This document shows positions 9,258-19,800 of a stretch of DNA of 64,000 nt, piece after piece. The stretch spans positions 1,364,001-1,428,000 of the forward strand of contig CAVZKX010000002.1 in the NCBI GenBank assembly GCA_963775975.1, read 5' to 3'. How positions within the stretch are numbered: the stretch's first letter is position 1; each line of letters starts with the position of its first letter. The notes below the pieces were generated by a model. The model saw only the letters and a list, made by a program, of their open reading frames with translations, was not told the origin of the DNA and ran no database searches. Made by a program: the position numbers and the translations under genes. Source of the DNA: JANXQG01 sp963775975 (GTDB lineage Bacteria; Planctomycetota; Planctomycetia; Pirellulales; Thermoguttaceae).

Positions 9258-11383
9258 ATGCGACGTATTTCGCTCTTTCTGGGGCTAGTTATCCTGCCTG
9301 CGGTAGCGGTCGGCGCAACTCCGAGTCCCCACGTGCATCGACTCATTCCTCGGCCGCCAGCAAACACTGGACTGCCGACAACGGCAACGGCACCTATTCC
9401 AACCCGCTGTTTTACGAGGAGTTTGAGGACCCGGACGTTATCCGCGTCGGCGCGGACTATTATCTCGCCGGCACGACGATGCACATGAACCCGGCCGTGC
9501 AGTTGATGCACTCCAAGGACCTGGTGAACTGGGAACTCGCCGGCTACTGTGCCGACAAGCTCGATCTCGGTCCGGCCTATCGCCTCGAAGGCGGCAAAAA
9601 CATCTACGGCCAGGGCATCTGGGCGCCGTGCATTCGCTATCACGACGGCACGTTCTATGTCTTCTCCAATGTCAACCGCGCGGGCCTTCACGTCTTTCGC
9701 TCCAAGTCGATCCGCGGCCCCTGGGAGCATAGCCAACTGCCCGGCCGGCACGACATGTCGGTCCTATTCGACGACAACGGCAAGATCTATATGATTTCCG
9801 GCGGCGGCAGCCCCTATCCGATCGAAGAGTTGACGCCGGACCTGAAGTCGTTCATTCCGGGCGTCCGCCATCAACTGGCGGTCCCACCGGGCCAAAGAAT
9901 GGGCGAAGGCCATCACCTCTACAAGATCAAGGGCAAGTACTATGACGTTTCCGCGATCCCCGGCGGTCCTGTCAATCAGATGGTCGCCCGGGCCGATTCC
10001 ATCGACGGCCCCTGGACGGTCACCACCATGGTCGAGGGCGAATCGCTGGGCGTGACCTCCGCGGCGCCGGCGCGTGCCAATGCGAATGATCGAGGCCTGT
10101 GGCTGCACCAAGGCGGCATGTGTGACACTCCCTCGGGTGAATGGTGGAGCATCATCATGTCGGACCACGGCAGTGCGGGCCGCATGGTTGCACTGGTGCC
10201 GATCACTTGGGACCAGGGCTTTCCGCTTATCGGTCTGTCCGGCAATCTGCGCAAGGCGCCGAATACGTGGATCAAGCCTAACACTGGCTATGTTCAGGAT
10301 CCAATGCCGGCGTTCGTACACGACGACAACTTTGACAGCGGAAAGCTGAATCCACTGTGGCAATGGAATCACGTTCCCGATGATTCCAAGTGGTCGCTGA
10401 CGGAGAAGCCCGGCGTGCTGCGGCTTCATTCGTTGCCCGCTGCCGACTTTTTCTCCGCTCGCAACAGCCTCTGCCAGCGTCCGCCCGGACCTGAGTCAGT
10501 CATGACCGTCAAGTTGGACATATCGGGCATGGTCGCCGGGGACACGGCCGGCCTGGCACTGTTGAGTTCTCCGTATGCTTGGATCGGCGTCGTGAAATCG
10601 GCCGAGGGAACGACGTTGCAAACGGTCCGCGGCAGCGGCTCCCGTGGCGGAAGGCGAGGCAGCCCGGCGGCTGCATCAAGTCCTCCAACCTTAGGACCAA
10701 CCAATCCTCCCACGCACCTATGGCTACGTGTCGCGTGCGACTTTGACACCGACACGGCGATTTTCAGTTGGAGCGGCGACGGCAAAAGCTTCACGCCGCT
10801 CGGTGCTCCATTTACCATGATTTTTCAGCTTCAGACATTCCAGGGCGTGCGTCCTTCGCTGTTCCATTTCAATACGACCGGCAAGCCCGGCGGCTACGCC
10901 GATTTCGACAACTTTACAGTCGAAGAGCCGCGGGCGCGAGGCGTCGAACGGGAAGTTCCCGTCGGCAAGACCATTACTTTGACCGGCGGCGACGGCAGGA
11001 ATCTGCTCGTCTCCAAAGAAGAGGACATGTCGCTCAGTAGCGTCCACCCCAGCTCACCGCTCGCAGGGACGCCCAACAAGCGATTTCAGGTTGTGGATCT
11101 GGGCAAGGGACAAGTGGCGATCAAGGCAACCAACGGCCGCTTTGTATCGGTTGGCGACGACGGCGACGTGACGCTAAAAGATATCCGCGGCGGCAGATTG
11201 GGAGATAGGGAATCGTTCCAGTGGGTCAATCTCATGCGCGGCGACACAATGCTCATGTCACTCGTCAACCATCGCTACTTGGCCGCCAAGCCGGACAACA
11301 CCGGCTCCGTCACCGCGACCGCGACAGGGCCTAGCCCGGCACGCAAAGACGGCGCGTGTTTCAAGTGGAAAGCGGCGGAATGA
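9258..11383 (+). CDS. GH43 arabinofuranosidase/xylosidase with C-terminal fascin-like domain (frame break after the signal peptide)
   Basis: Secreted five-bladed-propeller glycosidase acting on arabinoxylan fragments. The start at 9258 opens a signal peptide (MRRISLFLGLVILPAVAVGA). A one-base break between about 9310 and 9350 moves the mature protein into the frame that begins HWTADNGNGTYSNPLF. GH43 landmarks are EDPDVIRVGADYY (general base Asp), GIWAPCIRYHDGTFYVF, and GEGHHLYKIKGKYYDVSA (catalytic Glu region). The last 140 residues (TLTGGDGRNLLVS, VAIKATNGRFVSV, NHRYLAAK) form a beta-trefoil like fascin or actin-crosslinking modules and probably bind carbohydrate. It follows the GH51 gene by 24 bases in one apparent transcription unit. 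A GCGC lies in the break interval. Confidence 0.88.
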
Positions 11384-11481
11384 AGCGACAAACGACACAA
11401 ACCGCGATGGGATGTTCATCGCACACAGCAATCTCGTTTATTCAAAGCTATGGCCAAAGAACAACGACGGCATCCCTGAAA

Positions 11482-13761
11482 ATGAAGAAAAAGCACTTTT
11501 TGTTACTGACTGCATGTGCGTTGCTTCCCGTCGTCGCCAACATTGCCCGTGGGCAGGATGATTTTGCGGCTGCCATCGATCGTCGGGTGGATGGTCTTCT
11601 GCGTTCGATGACTCTGGAAGAGAAAATCGGCCAGACTGTCATGGAGATTCGGCCCGTCCCGCGGCTCGGAATTCCCGGCTACGACTGGTGGAACGAATGT
11701 CTGCATGGCGTGGGCCGCGCCGATCGGGCGACCGTATTTCCGCAGGCGATCGGCCTGGCGGCGATGTGGGACGAACGGCTGATGCACGAGGTGGCCACGG
11801 TCATCTCCGACGAGGCGCGGGCGAAACATCACGAGTTCCTCCGCCGCGTCGCGCCCAACATTGCCGCCGACCGGACCAATTCGCTCTGGAAGCTACAGAC
11901 GTTCAACAATTGGTACGAGCGGTGCCCGTGTCCCTATCGTTATCATGGGCTGACTTTTTGGTCGCCGAACATTAACATCTTTCGCGATCCGCGCTGGGGC
12001 CGCGGGCAGGAGACGTATGGCGAGGATCCCTACCTGACTGGCCGCACGGCGGTAGCCTTCATCCGCGGCCTTCAAGGCGACGATCCCCATTACTTGAAAC
12101 TTGCGGCCACGGCCAAGCATTTCGCCGTGCATAGCGGGCCGGAATCGTCGCGGCATGTTTTCGACGCCCGGATCAGCGAGCGCGATCTGCGTGAAACCTA
12201 TTTGCCGGCCTTTCGCATGGCCGTCAAGGAAGGCAAGGTGGCCTCGGTCATGGGCGCGTACAATAGCGTCGACGGTGCGCCCGCCTGCGCGAACCGGCGG
12301 CTCCTTACCGACATCTTGCGAAAGGAGTGGGGCTTTCAGGGCGTCGTCGTCAGCGATGTTGATGCTGTTATGGACGTTTGCCAAAACCATCGCTACGCCA
12401 AGAGCTTTGAGGAGGCCGCCGCGGATTGCATTCGGGCGGGCTGTAATCTCAACGGCGGTCCTAGCTACAACAAGCTCTCCGGCGCGGTGCGGCAGAAGCT
12501 TGTCAACGAGGCCGAGATCGACGTCGCCGTGCGGCGAAACCTCACGCTGCTTTCTCGCTTGGGCATCTTCGAGCCGCCGGAAAAGGTCCCGTACGCAAAC
12601 CTTCCCATTTCGGTGAACGATAGCCCGCAGCACCGCGCCGTGGCGCTAAAGGCCGCACATGAGAGCATTGTGCTGCTGAAAAACGAGAACCAATGCCTGC
12701 CGTTGCGAAAGGATTTGCGCAAGATCGCCGTCATCGGCCCCAATGCCGATGATGCCGAAGTCCTGCTCGGCAATTACAATGGCACGCCGTCCGCCTCGAT
12801 TACGCCATTAGCAGGCATTCGACGCAAGGTGGACCGCCGCACGCGGATCGACTATGTTCGGGGTTGCGATATAGCCAAGCCAGGCATCGACCAAAAAGCG
12901 ATCGAACTGGTCCGCGACGCCGACGTAGTCGTGGTGGTGCTTGGCATCAGCCCGCGACTTGAAGGCGAGGAAATGCCGGTGAATGTGCCCGGCTTTTCCG
13001 GCGGCGATCGCACGCGCCTCGAACTGCCCGGCAGCCAGGAGGAATTGCTCAAAGCCGTTCACGCGTCGGGCAAGCCGGTGGTGCTGGTGCTGTTAAACGG
13101 CAGCGCGCTGGCCATTCCCTGGGCGCAGCCGCATGTGTCGGCAATCGTAGAGACGTGGTACGGTGGTGAAGAAGCCGGTACGGCCCTCGCCGACGTGCTC
13201 TTCGGCGATTACAATCCGGCCGGCCGGCTGCCCGTCACTTTTTACAAGAGTGCTAGCGACTTGCCGCCGTTTGACGATTACGCAATGGCGGGCCGTACCT
13301 ATCGCTATTTCGCTAAGGAGTCGCTTTATCCTTTCGGCTATGGCCTTAGCTACACGCGATTCGCGTATTCGCATCTTAAGATCACACCCAATGCCGCACC
13401 GGCCGAAAAGCCGATCATGGTAAGCGTCGATGTGACGAACGTCGGGCCGCGCGATGGCGAGGAAGTGGCGCAACTGTATGTGTCGGCCTGCAATCCCTCC
13501 GTGCCCGAGCCGGTCCGGCAGCTTCAAGGTTTCCGTCGCATCTCGCTCAGGGCGGGACAGACGCAACGCGTGGACTTCATGTTGTCGCCTTACCAGTTCT
13601 CGCTCATTGATGCTCACGATCAACGTGTCGTGGAACCGGGCGAGTTCCGCATCGCCGTCGGCGGCGGGCAACTGCACGTCAAAAGCCTCGCCGGCCTTTC
13701 TACGAGTGACGCCGTGGAAGGAGTCCTTCGGATTACGGGCGATGTCGTGCATCCGCAATGA
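11482..13761 (+). CDS. GH3 beta-glucosidase/beta-xylosidase
   Basis: A secreted 759-residue GH3 enzyme that removes terminal beta-linked sugars, probably xylose given its neighbours. The start at 11482 opens a Lys-rich signal peptide (MKKKHFLLLTACALLPVV); upstream in-frame codons are unlikely. The GH3 N-terminal barrel contains NINIFRDPRWGRGQETYGEDP, KLAATAKHF and the nucleophile Asp292 in VVVSDVDAV. The alpha/beta sandwich (SIVLLKNENQCLPL, AVIGPNADD) and a fibronectin III-like end (VDVTNVGPRDGEEVAQLYV) follow. No PA14 insert was seen. The order and the WWNECLHGVGR motif resemble the plant-type beta-xylosidase branch. It ends in a four-base overlap with a possible upstream start of the GH10 gene. 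Confidence 0.93.
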   Translation: MKKKHFLLLTACALLPVVANIARGQDDFAAAIDRRVDGLLRSMTLEEKIGQTVMEIRPVPRLGIPGYDWWNECLHGVGRADRATVFPQAIGLAAMWDERLMHEVATVISDEARAKHHEFLRRVAPNIAADRTNSLWKLQTFNNWYERCPCPYRYHGLTFWSPNINIFRDPRWGRGQETYGEDPYLTGRTAVAFIRGLQGDDPHYLKLAATAKHFAVHSGPESSRHVFDARISERDLRETYLPAFRMAVKEGKVASVMGAYNSVDGAPACANRRLLTDILRKEWGFQGVVVSDVDAVMDVCQNHRYAKSFEEAAADCIRAGCNLNGGPSYNKLSGAVRQKLVNEAEIDVAVRRNLTLLSRLGIFEPPEKVPYANLPISVNDSPQHRAVALKAAHESIVLLKNENQCLPLRKDLRKIAVIGPNADDAEVLLGNYNGTPSASITPLAGIRRKVDRRTRIDYVRGCDIAKPGIDQKAIELVRDADVVVVVLGISPRLEGEEMPVNVPGFSGGDRTRLELPGSQEELLKAVHASGKPVVLVLLNGSALAIPWAQPHVSAIVETWYGGEEAGTALADVLFGDYNPAGRLPVTFYKSASDLPPFDDYAMAGRTYRYFAKESLYPFGYGLSYTRFAYSHLKITPNAAPAEKPIMVSVDVTNVGPRDGEEVAQLYVSACNPSVPEPVRQLQGFRRISLRAGQTQRVDFMLSPYQFSLIDAHDQRVVEPGEFRIAVGGGQLHVKSLAGLSTSDAVEGVLRITGDVVHPQ

Positions 13762-13784
13762 GAACCGTTACCTGGAGTATTCGA

Positions 13785-14993
13785 ATGACAACTCGATCGA
13801 AGCTTTCCTTGAGCTGCGTGCTAGGCAGCGCGCTGTTCGTCAATGCAGTCATGCCCGCCGCCGATTGTCTCGCCCAACCGGTCAAGCGCGGCCTCGGCGA
13901 GCCCACCGCGCTCCGAGTGGACGAAGCGCCGAAAATTGCCAATCCGCCCGCCGGCGCCGCCGCCAGCCCGAGTATCAAAGACGCCTATAAGGGCACATTC
14001 TTGATCGGCATGGCTGGAGATCTGCCCCGCGGGTACTCGGATCAGGAACTATCCGTGGTCAAAGACAATTTCAATATCGTAACGCCGGAGAACTGCATGA
14101 AGCCGGCGAACGTTCATCCCGAAGCCGACACGTGGCGGTTTGAGCGGGCCGATGCCCTCGTCAAATGGTGCGAGGACAATCACATCTCCATCCACGGCCA
14201 CACGCTCGTATGGCACGCCCAGACCAATGACTGGTTCTTCCGCGATGGCGATAAGGCAACCGTCACTCAACGCCTGAAGGACCACATCCGCACGCTGGTC
14301 GGCCGTTACAAGGGAAAGGTCCGAAGCTGGGATGTCGTCAATGAGGCGATCAATGACTTCGGCAATGCCCAGACAGAGAACCTCCGCAATTCCCCTTGGT
14401 TGCGAGCGCTGGGACCGGAGTACCTGACGCTTGCGTTCAAGTTTGCCCATGAGGCCGATCCGGCCGCCAAGTTGTATTACAACGACTATAACATCGAGGC
14501 CGGCGCAAAGCATGCAAGTTCGATGTTGCTGCTCAAACGCTTGCTCAAAGAGGGATCGCCGATCTACGGTGTAGGGATTCAAGGACACTGGGCCAGCGGC
14601 CATATTCCGTATGCCGCCGTGGACAAGGCAATCTCCGATTACGCCTCGCTAGGGCTGAAAGTCAGCATCACGGAACTGGATGTAACGATCCGAGGCGAGT
14701 CAGGAGGCCAGCTTGGCTCTGGACGGCGGAGGTTCGGCGGCCCGCCGCCTGAACCACCGAAGCCACAAGATCTCAAAACTCAGGCCGATGGTTATGGGCG
14801 TCTATTCTCGATTTGTATCAAGCACGAGAGCGTTTTAGATCGCGTGACGTTCTGGGGGCTCAATGATCGCCGGACTTGGCGCTATGGACAGCATCCTCTG
14901 CTCTTCGACTCGGATAACAAGAAGAAACCCGCCTATGCGGCTGTAGTTGACGCGATTCTACATCCCAATCCGGACCTAGCTGTACCGAAATAA
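13785..14993 (+). CDS. GH10 endo-beta-1,4-xylanase
   Basis: A secreted 402-residue endoxylanase that cuts the xylan backbone. The start at 13785 is preferred because a GGAG lies upstream and a signal peptide begins there (MTTRSKLSLSCVLGSALFVN). An ATG at 13758 overlapping the GH3 stop codon is possible. The GH10 barrel shows TPENCMKPANVHP, HTLVWHAQ, the acid/base Glu187 in WDVVNEAIND and the nucleophile Glu297 in VSITELDVT. A Gly/Arg/Pro-rich insert interrupts the barrel at about residues 305-325, just after the nucleophile strand. It is the last gene of the plus-strand hemicellulase run. Confidence 0.95.
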   Translation: MTTRSKLSLSCVLGSALFVNAVMPAADCLAQPVKRGLGEPTALRVDEAPKIANPPAGAAASPSIKDAYKGTFLIGMAGDLPRGYSDQELSVVKDNFNIVTPENCMKPANVHPEADTWRFERADALVKWCEDNHISIHGHTLVWHAQTNDWFFRDGDKATVTQRLKDHIRTLVGRYKGKVRSWDVVNEAINDFGNAQTENLRNSPWLRALGPEYLTLAFKFAHEADPAAKLYYNDYNIEAGAKHASSMLLLKRLLKEGSPIYGVGIQGHWASGHIPYAAVDKAISDYASLGLKVSITELDVTIRGESGGQLGSGRRRFGGPPPEPPKPQDLKTQADGYGRLFSICIKHESVLDRVTFWGLNDRRTWRYGQHPLLFDSDNKKKPAYAAVVDAILHPNPDLAVPK

Positions 14994-15024
14994 GTGTGGC
15001 CTCAAGGGCAGGAATCGCTGCCGC

Positions 15025-15053
15025 TCGAACCGTTACTTTCCGATACGGTTCGA
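15025..15053. terminator. Possible hairpin between the convergent GH10 and DUF1559 genes
   Basis: TCGAACCGT and ACGGTTCGA form a nine-base perfect inverted repeat with an eleven-base loop, 30 bases after the GH10 stop codon. There is no T-run on either side, so intrinsic termination is uncertain. Confidence 0.3.
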
Positions 15054-15153
15054 TCAAACGAAGGACTACTGGGATACGCCCATACGCACGAGCACACACC
15101 CAGAAGCCATCGACTGGGTTTATCGTGGCATAGTGGTCGACTTGGCAGTTTTA

Positions 15154-16173
15154 TTAGTTCAGCCACGACTCGTTCACGGGTCCGGCATCGGCTCGAGCAC
15201 CCAACTGCAGGTGGACCTTCGGATCAATGTCAAAATTGATCTTTCGCACGCTGCCGTCGCAAAACCCCATATTGAAGCCGGCGACGTGCGCGCTGCCAAA
15301 GTTCGTCATGCAGCCGGTTACGCCGGGCGTGTCCTGCATGGGCGGCTCCGCAGTGCCGCGGTTCGTGTCGTAATCGTAACCCATGTCCCAGCCCTGATCG
15401 TTGTCGCAACACTGGTAGCTGAGATAGCAATCGGGCGAGAGATAGCGTTCGCCAATCAGGTACGTTTTGGTGGCGCCATCGGTGATTTTGGTCAAGGGCA
15501 AAGAACTGGCGCGAAAGATCACGCCGGTCGAAGGCTCGGAGGTCGAGTACAGGGTTCCCGTCACGGTCGACCAATTAAATTTGGAGGAGTAGGACGAATT
15601 CGGGTTGCCCGGCTCGTCGTCCGAGAACAAGCTGCCGGAGTTGGCAGCGTAGTCGCTGCGGCCGATCTGCCGCGGCATGGGATCGTTGATATTGATAAAG
15701 GGAGTGTTGTGCTGGCGGGTAAAGGTTTGCGCGCCGTGCCGCGAAGGGCAAATGAAGGTGGCAACAATCGTCGAACTGATTTTCAGCCCCAATGCCATGC
15801 GCGTCGCGTTATCGGTTCCGTGACCCATGTCGTGCAATGACTTGTACTCCGTCCAAGGCAGGATGTTGTAGTGCCAGCCGCCGGGCTGCGCGGCGCCGAA
15901 GCCGCGATCCGGTTCGCCGGCCCACTGCCAGCCCCAGCCGCCGCCGGGGAGATAGCCAAGCTCCGACTCCGACGCGCGGCAAGCTAGGGCCATTTGCTTT
16001 ACGTTGTTGGAACACGCGACCAGGCGTCCCGTCTCGCGCGCCGCCTGCACCGCCGGCAACAACAAGGCAATGAGAATGCCAATGATGGCAATCACGACCA
16101 ACAATTCCACCAGGGTGAAGCCGCCCGTAGAGCATGTCGTCCTTCGCCAAACAACGCAAAAACTCCTATGCAT
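15154..16173 (-). CDS. DUF1559 protein with prepilin-type N-terminal methylation motif
   Basis: A 339-residue pseudopilin-like secreted protein of the large planctomycete DUF1559 family. Residues 17-45 carry the type IV pilin/type II secretion cleavage and helix motif (GGFTLVELLVVIAIIGILIA, then LLPAVQAARE). The C-terminus has the family ending (TNFGSAHVAGFNMGFCDGSV...). Such proteins are thought to be processed by prepilin peptidase and placed in the cell envelope. The exact role is unknown. It starts 12 bases after the EF-hand lipoprotein gene on the same strand, a pairing common in planctomycetes, so the two are probably co-transcribed. Confidence 0.92.
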   Translation of the reverse strand: MHRSFCVVWRRTTCSTGGFTLVELLVVIAIIGILIALLLPAVQAARETGRLVACSNNVKQMALACRASESELGYLPGGGWGWQWAGEPDRGFGAAQPGGWHYNILPWTEYKSLHDMGHGTDNATRMALGLKISSTIVATFICPSRHGAQTFTRQHNTPFININDPMPRQIGRSDYAANSGSLFSDDEPGNPNSSYSSKFNWSTVTGTLYSTSEPSTGVIFRASSLPLTKITDGATKTYLIGERYLSPDCYLSYQCCDNDQGWDMGYDYDTNRGTAEPPMQDTPGVTGCMTNFGSAHVAGFNMGFCDGSVRKINFDIDPKVHLQLGARADAGPVNESWLN

Positions 16174-16185
16174 TTTCAGCTACCC

Positions 16186-16800
16186 CTAATACTTCAAATC
16201 TATTGTCGAACTTTCCTGCTTTTCCTCGGCGCACGCTTCCGCGCCCAGCGTAGTGTGCGTGTTGTATCTGGCTGGAATGTTTTCGCCGTCCTTAGTGATT
16301 TCCACACGATAGAAGCCGGGCGACAGACCGCGAACGTTGGAATTCGCGGCCAACATCGCGGAGATGGAGGCCACCCCCGTCTCGGAGGTGGTTCCCGTTC
16401 CGGACTTGATGGAGGCGCCAAGGAATTCCTCCGGCTTGAAGATGACTTTAGCGCCCGCCAGTGGTTTGCCGTTGTGCGTCACGCGCGCGCGGACGGGCAC
16501 TCGCGCGGCCCGCGAATCGGCCCAGGATTTGATCCGATCGGCAATCTCCTCTCGGGAGATCTTGCCGTCCTGGTTGGTGTCAACCCGCTTGATTGCCACT
16601 TTGAGCCCCGGCGCCTTCTCTAGTTCCCCGGCATCGAGGAACCCATCGTGGTTCGCATCGTACTGGTCCATCGCCTTGCTTGCGGCGGCGCCGTCCGGCA
16701 ATTCGGGCTGAATCCTCGGCGGCCCGGAACGCCCGCATCCTGCCGAGGCGGAGCAGGCCAGAATCGCGACAAAGATGCTTACTCGCTGGCGACCCATCAT
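16186..16800 (-). CDS. EF-hand lipoprotein
   Basis: A 204-residue predicted lipoprotein. A short signal sequence ends at the lipobox SASAGC (Cys22). Two calcium-binding EF-hand loops follow: DANHDGFLDAGE at about residue 48 and DTNQDGKISREE at about 74. Residues 100-204 look like a beta-sandwich (VTHNGKPLAGAKVIFKPEE...GVASISAMLAANSN...PGFYRVEITKDG) of the carboxypeptidase-regulatory type that often accompanies DUF1559 proteins. It is probably anchored in the envelope and calcium-responsive or calcium-stabilised. Two consecutive ATG codons occur at the start; either could be used. Confidence 0.85.
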   Translation of the reverse strand: MMGRQRVSIFVAILACSASAGCGRSGPPRIQPELPDGAAASKAMDQYDANHDGFLDAGELEKAPGLKVAIKRVDTNQDGKISREEIADRIKSWADSRAARVPVRARVTHNGKPLAGAKVIFKPEEFLGASIKSGTGTTSETGVASISAMLAANSNVRGLSPGFYRVEITKDGENIPARYNTHTTLGAEACAEEKQESSTIDLKY

Positions 16801-16888
16801 CGACCAACCATAAATCCTTCAGCGCTATCCTTCTCGATCAAGAAAAATATGCATTTCCGGGTCGAGATGACCTTTGATTCGCTCCCCT

Positions 16889-19800
16889 TTATGTCCGGAC
16901 AGCCGAGCGCCGCCCGCGGCGAAGCAGCAAGAGTGCGCCCGCCGCGGCCAACAGCGCCAGGGTGCCGGGTTCGGGGACGGGCGAAATCGCTGTACTGCTT
17001 GGCACCACGGGAGCAGGGAAGGCCGAGGCGTTGCCGACGGTCAAGCTCGACCCGTCGGCTAACGTCTCGTTGTTGGTAGCGATCAGCGTGCCGCCGTTGA
17101 CCGTCGTGCCGCCGGTGTAGGCGTTCGTGCCGGAAAGCGTGAGCGTACCGCCGCTCACGATCAACGACACGGGCGCGGTCCCCGGAACGAGAACCGGATC
17201 GTCCTCGATGGTCCCAGCGAAGGCGCCGCCGCTCGTGACCGTCAGGCTCCCGCCGGAGACACTGCTGGTAATCTTGCCGGCCAGGCCGTTCAGCGTGGGA
17301 ACCGACGGGCTGATTCCCGCCAGATCGACAAATCCGGCGTTGGCCGTCAGGCCGCCCGTGCCCAGGGCGGCTGGGTCGCCAAGCTGCAGCGTGCCGGTCC
17401 CGACCACGAAAGTCCCGCCCATGTAGCCGTTGGGCGTATTGAGCACCAGCAGACCGCTGCCGGCTTGCGTCACTCCACCGCTGCCGCTAACGCCAAGGGT
17501 TCCGCCGCTGAAGTCCGTTCCTTGCAGGACCGTATTGTTGCGGTTGAAAAGCAGCATTCCGTTGTCGGTAATCGCGCTGGCGACGGCAAGCGAGCCGGTG
17601 GCGCCGCCGGCGCCGAGTTGCAACGTGCCGGCGTTGATGGTCGTCGCACCGCTGTAAGTGTTGTTTCCAGCCAGGACCTGCACACCCGATCCGCTGAGGA
17701 CCAAACTGAGGACGCCGCTTCCGCCGATCTGGCCGCTGAAGGTTGTGCTGCCGCCGGTGGGCGACAAGGTCAGAATTGACGCTGTGACGCTGGAGTTCTG
17801 GATCGTGCCGCCCAGGCCGGGCGCCGAATCGGAAAGTGATGCCACGGTCTGGGTCCCGGCGCTCAGATCGAGCGTCGCACCACTGGCCACGATGAGGGGC
17901 GTGGCGGCGGGCAGGATGTTCAAAGAACCGGTGCCGGACGTCGCCGTCGGCGCCGGGGCGAAGACCGCAACGACTACGGGTTCCTTGCTAGAATTGATGT
18001 TTGGCGTCGCCGTGAAGGTGTTGGTCCCTGCGCTCAGTCCAGTGATCAGCGCGCATGCCGTGGTCACCTGGGTGCCATCGCCGAAGTTCCAAAGCGAGGG
18101 CTGCACCTGGCCGGAGCCCGCGGTGACGCCGAACGCAATTGTGCCCGCGCCCGACTGGTTCGTGATCTGTGCGATGACCGCCGTGCTGCCTACGGCGACG
18201 CCATTGACCGTGGCGGTGGTGGTCCCGCCGGAGGTCTCGGCGCCTAACGTCAAAGGGGCGATAGCAGTGTTCACGCCGGTGAGGGTGAAGGCGTCGGCAT
18301 AGATGTTTGTAGCGCCTAAGCCGGCGATGCCCCAACCGCTGAACGCGCCTGTTCCAGGCTGGGGATTATACAAGTAATAGATGGCGTCTTCGCGCCCGGC
18401 AGTGGCGCCGTTGAATGCGGTGTTTGACTGGGCCACGGCAAGCGTCAGTGTCTGATTGTTCCAGGTGATGGTGGCAGGCGGCGCCACGACCATGTTGGCG
18501 GCGGGTCCGGCGTTTCCCCCTCTCCAACCGACTTCGAAGACGAGAACCTCATTGGTGTTTTGCGCCCCCGCAGATACGGTGAAGTTCGGTGTCGACGGGT
18601 CCGCCGTATAAATTCCCCCAATGTTCCCTATTCCTGCACCTGACACAACTGTCCCATTCGGCAGGTCCACGGGGCCTGTAACGGCGGAAGGCGCACCGGC
18701 GAATTTCAGCACTCCGGCTTGAACCAGGGTCGGTCCGGCGTAAGTGTTGTTTCCGCCCAAAAACATCGTCCCGCTGCCCGTCTTCACGAATCCGCTGGTG
18801 GGACTGCCTGGGACGCTGCTCATCACTCCATTGAAAACCGTGCTGGCGTTGTTGCCACCGACGGTCAGGGCCGCATTGTTCATCACGACGTTGCCGCTGC
18901 CGGAAAGAGCGCCCAGGGTGGACGCGGTGATGCTCGAACTGAACGCGAGAAGGCCGCCGGAATTGACGGTCACGGTGCTGTTCGGCAGAGCCATGGGATT
19001 AGCGATGTGCAGCGTACCGCCGTTGACCGTCGCCGGTCCGGAGAAGGATGCGTTCGCCGCGGTCAGCGAGAGTAGCCCAGCGCCGGCTTTATTGAAACTG
19101 CCCGTGCCGCCCAGGCTGCTGGCAATCGTGAAGGTGTTGGCCGCAGAGGCGATATCGAAACCGCCGTTGAAGGAGCCCCAATTGACGGGCAGGTTATCGA
19201 CGCTTGTAGCGTTCGTGCCGGTGACCTGGAGGATGCCGCCGTTGAACGAGAGGGCGGCGTTGGCGCCGCCGATATTGCTCACGGTGGAGATGCTCAACTT
19301 GCCGGCGACGAGCGTGGTGGACCCGCTGTAGGAATTGACGCCGGTGAGGGTCTGCGTGCCGCTGCCGACCTTGGTCAGGCCCCCGCTGCCGCTGATCGCG
19401 CCCGAGCTGGCCGCATCGAAACCGTTGTTGCCGACGCTGAGGGCCACGGCCCCGCCGCTGGCGTTGTTCAGGACCAAGGGGCCGCCGCCGGTCAATCCGC
19501 CCACGGTGGCGGAGGCAAGAGCGCCAAAGCTCAAACTGCCGCTGCCGCTGGTGTCCAAAGTGCTTTGTTGCAGGGCCAAGGAGTTGGCCAAGGCGAGCGT
19601 GCCGCCGCTGACCAGCGTATTGCCGGTGTAAGTGTTCGCATTAGCGAGAGTCAACGTGCCGGAGCCGGCCAACGTTAGGGAGCCCGCCCCCGACGCGACG
19701 CCCGAGTAGGTCGTGTTTTGCCCATTGCTGCCGACCGTCAGGGCCACCGGGCTCGCAGTCGCGTCCTGGAGGGCGAGATTTCCGCTGCCCGCCAAACCGC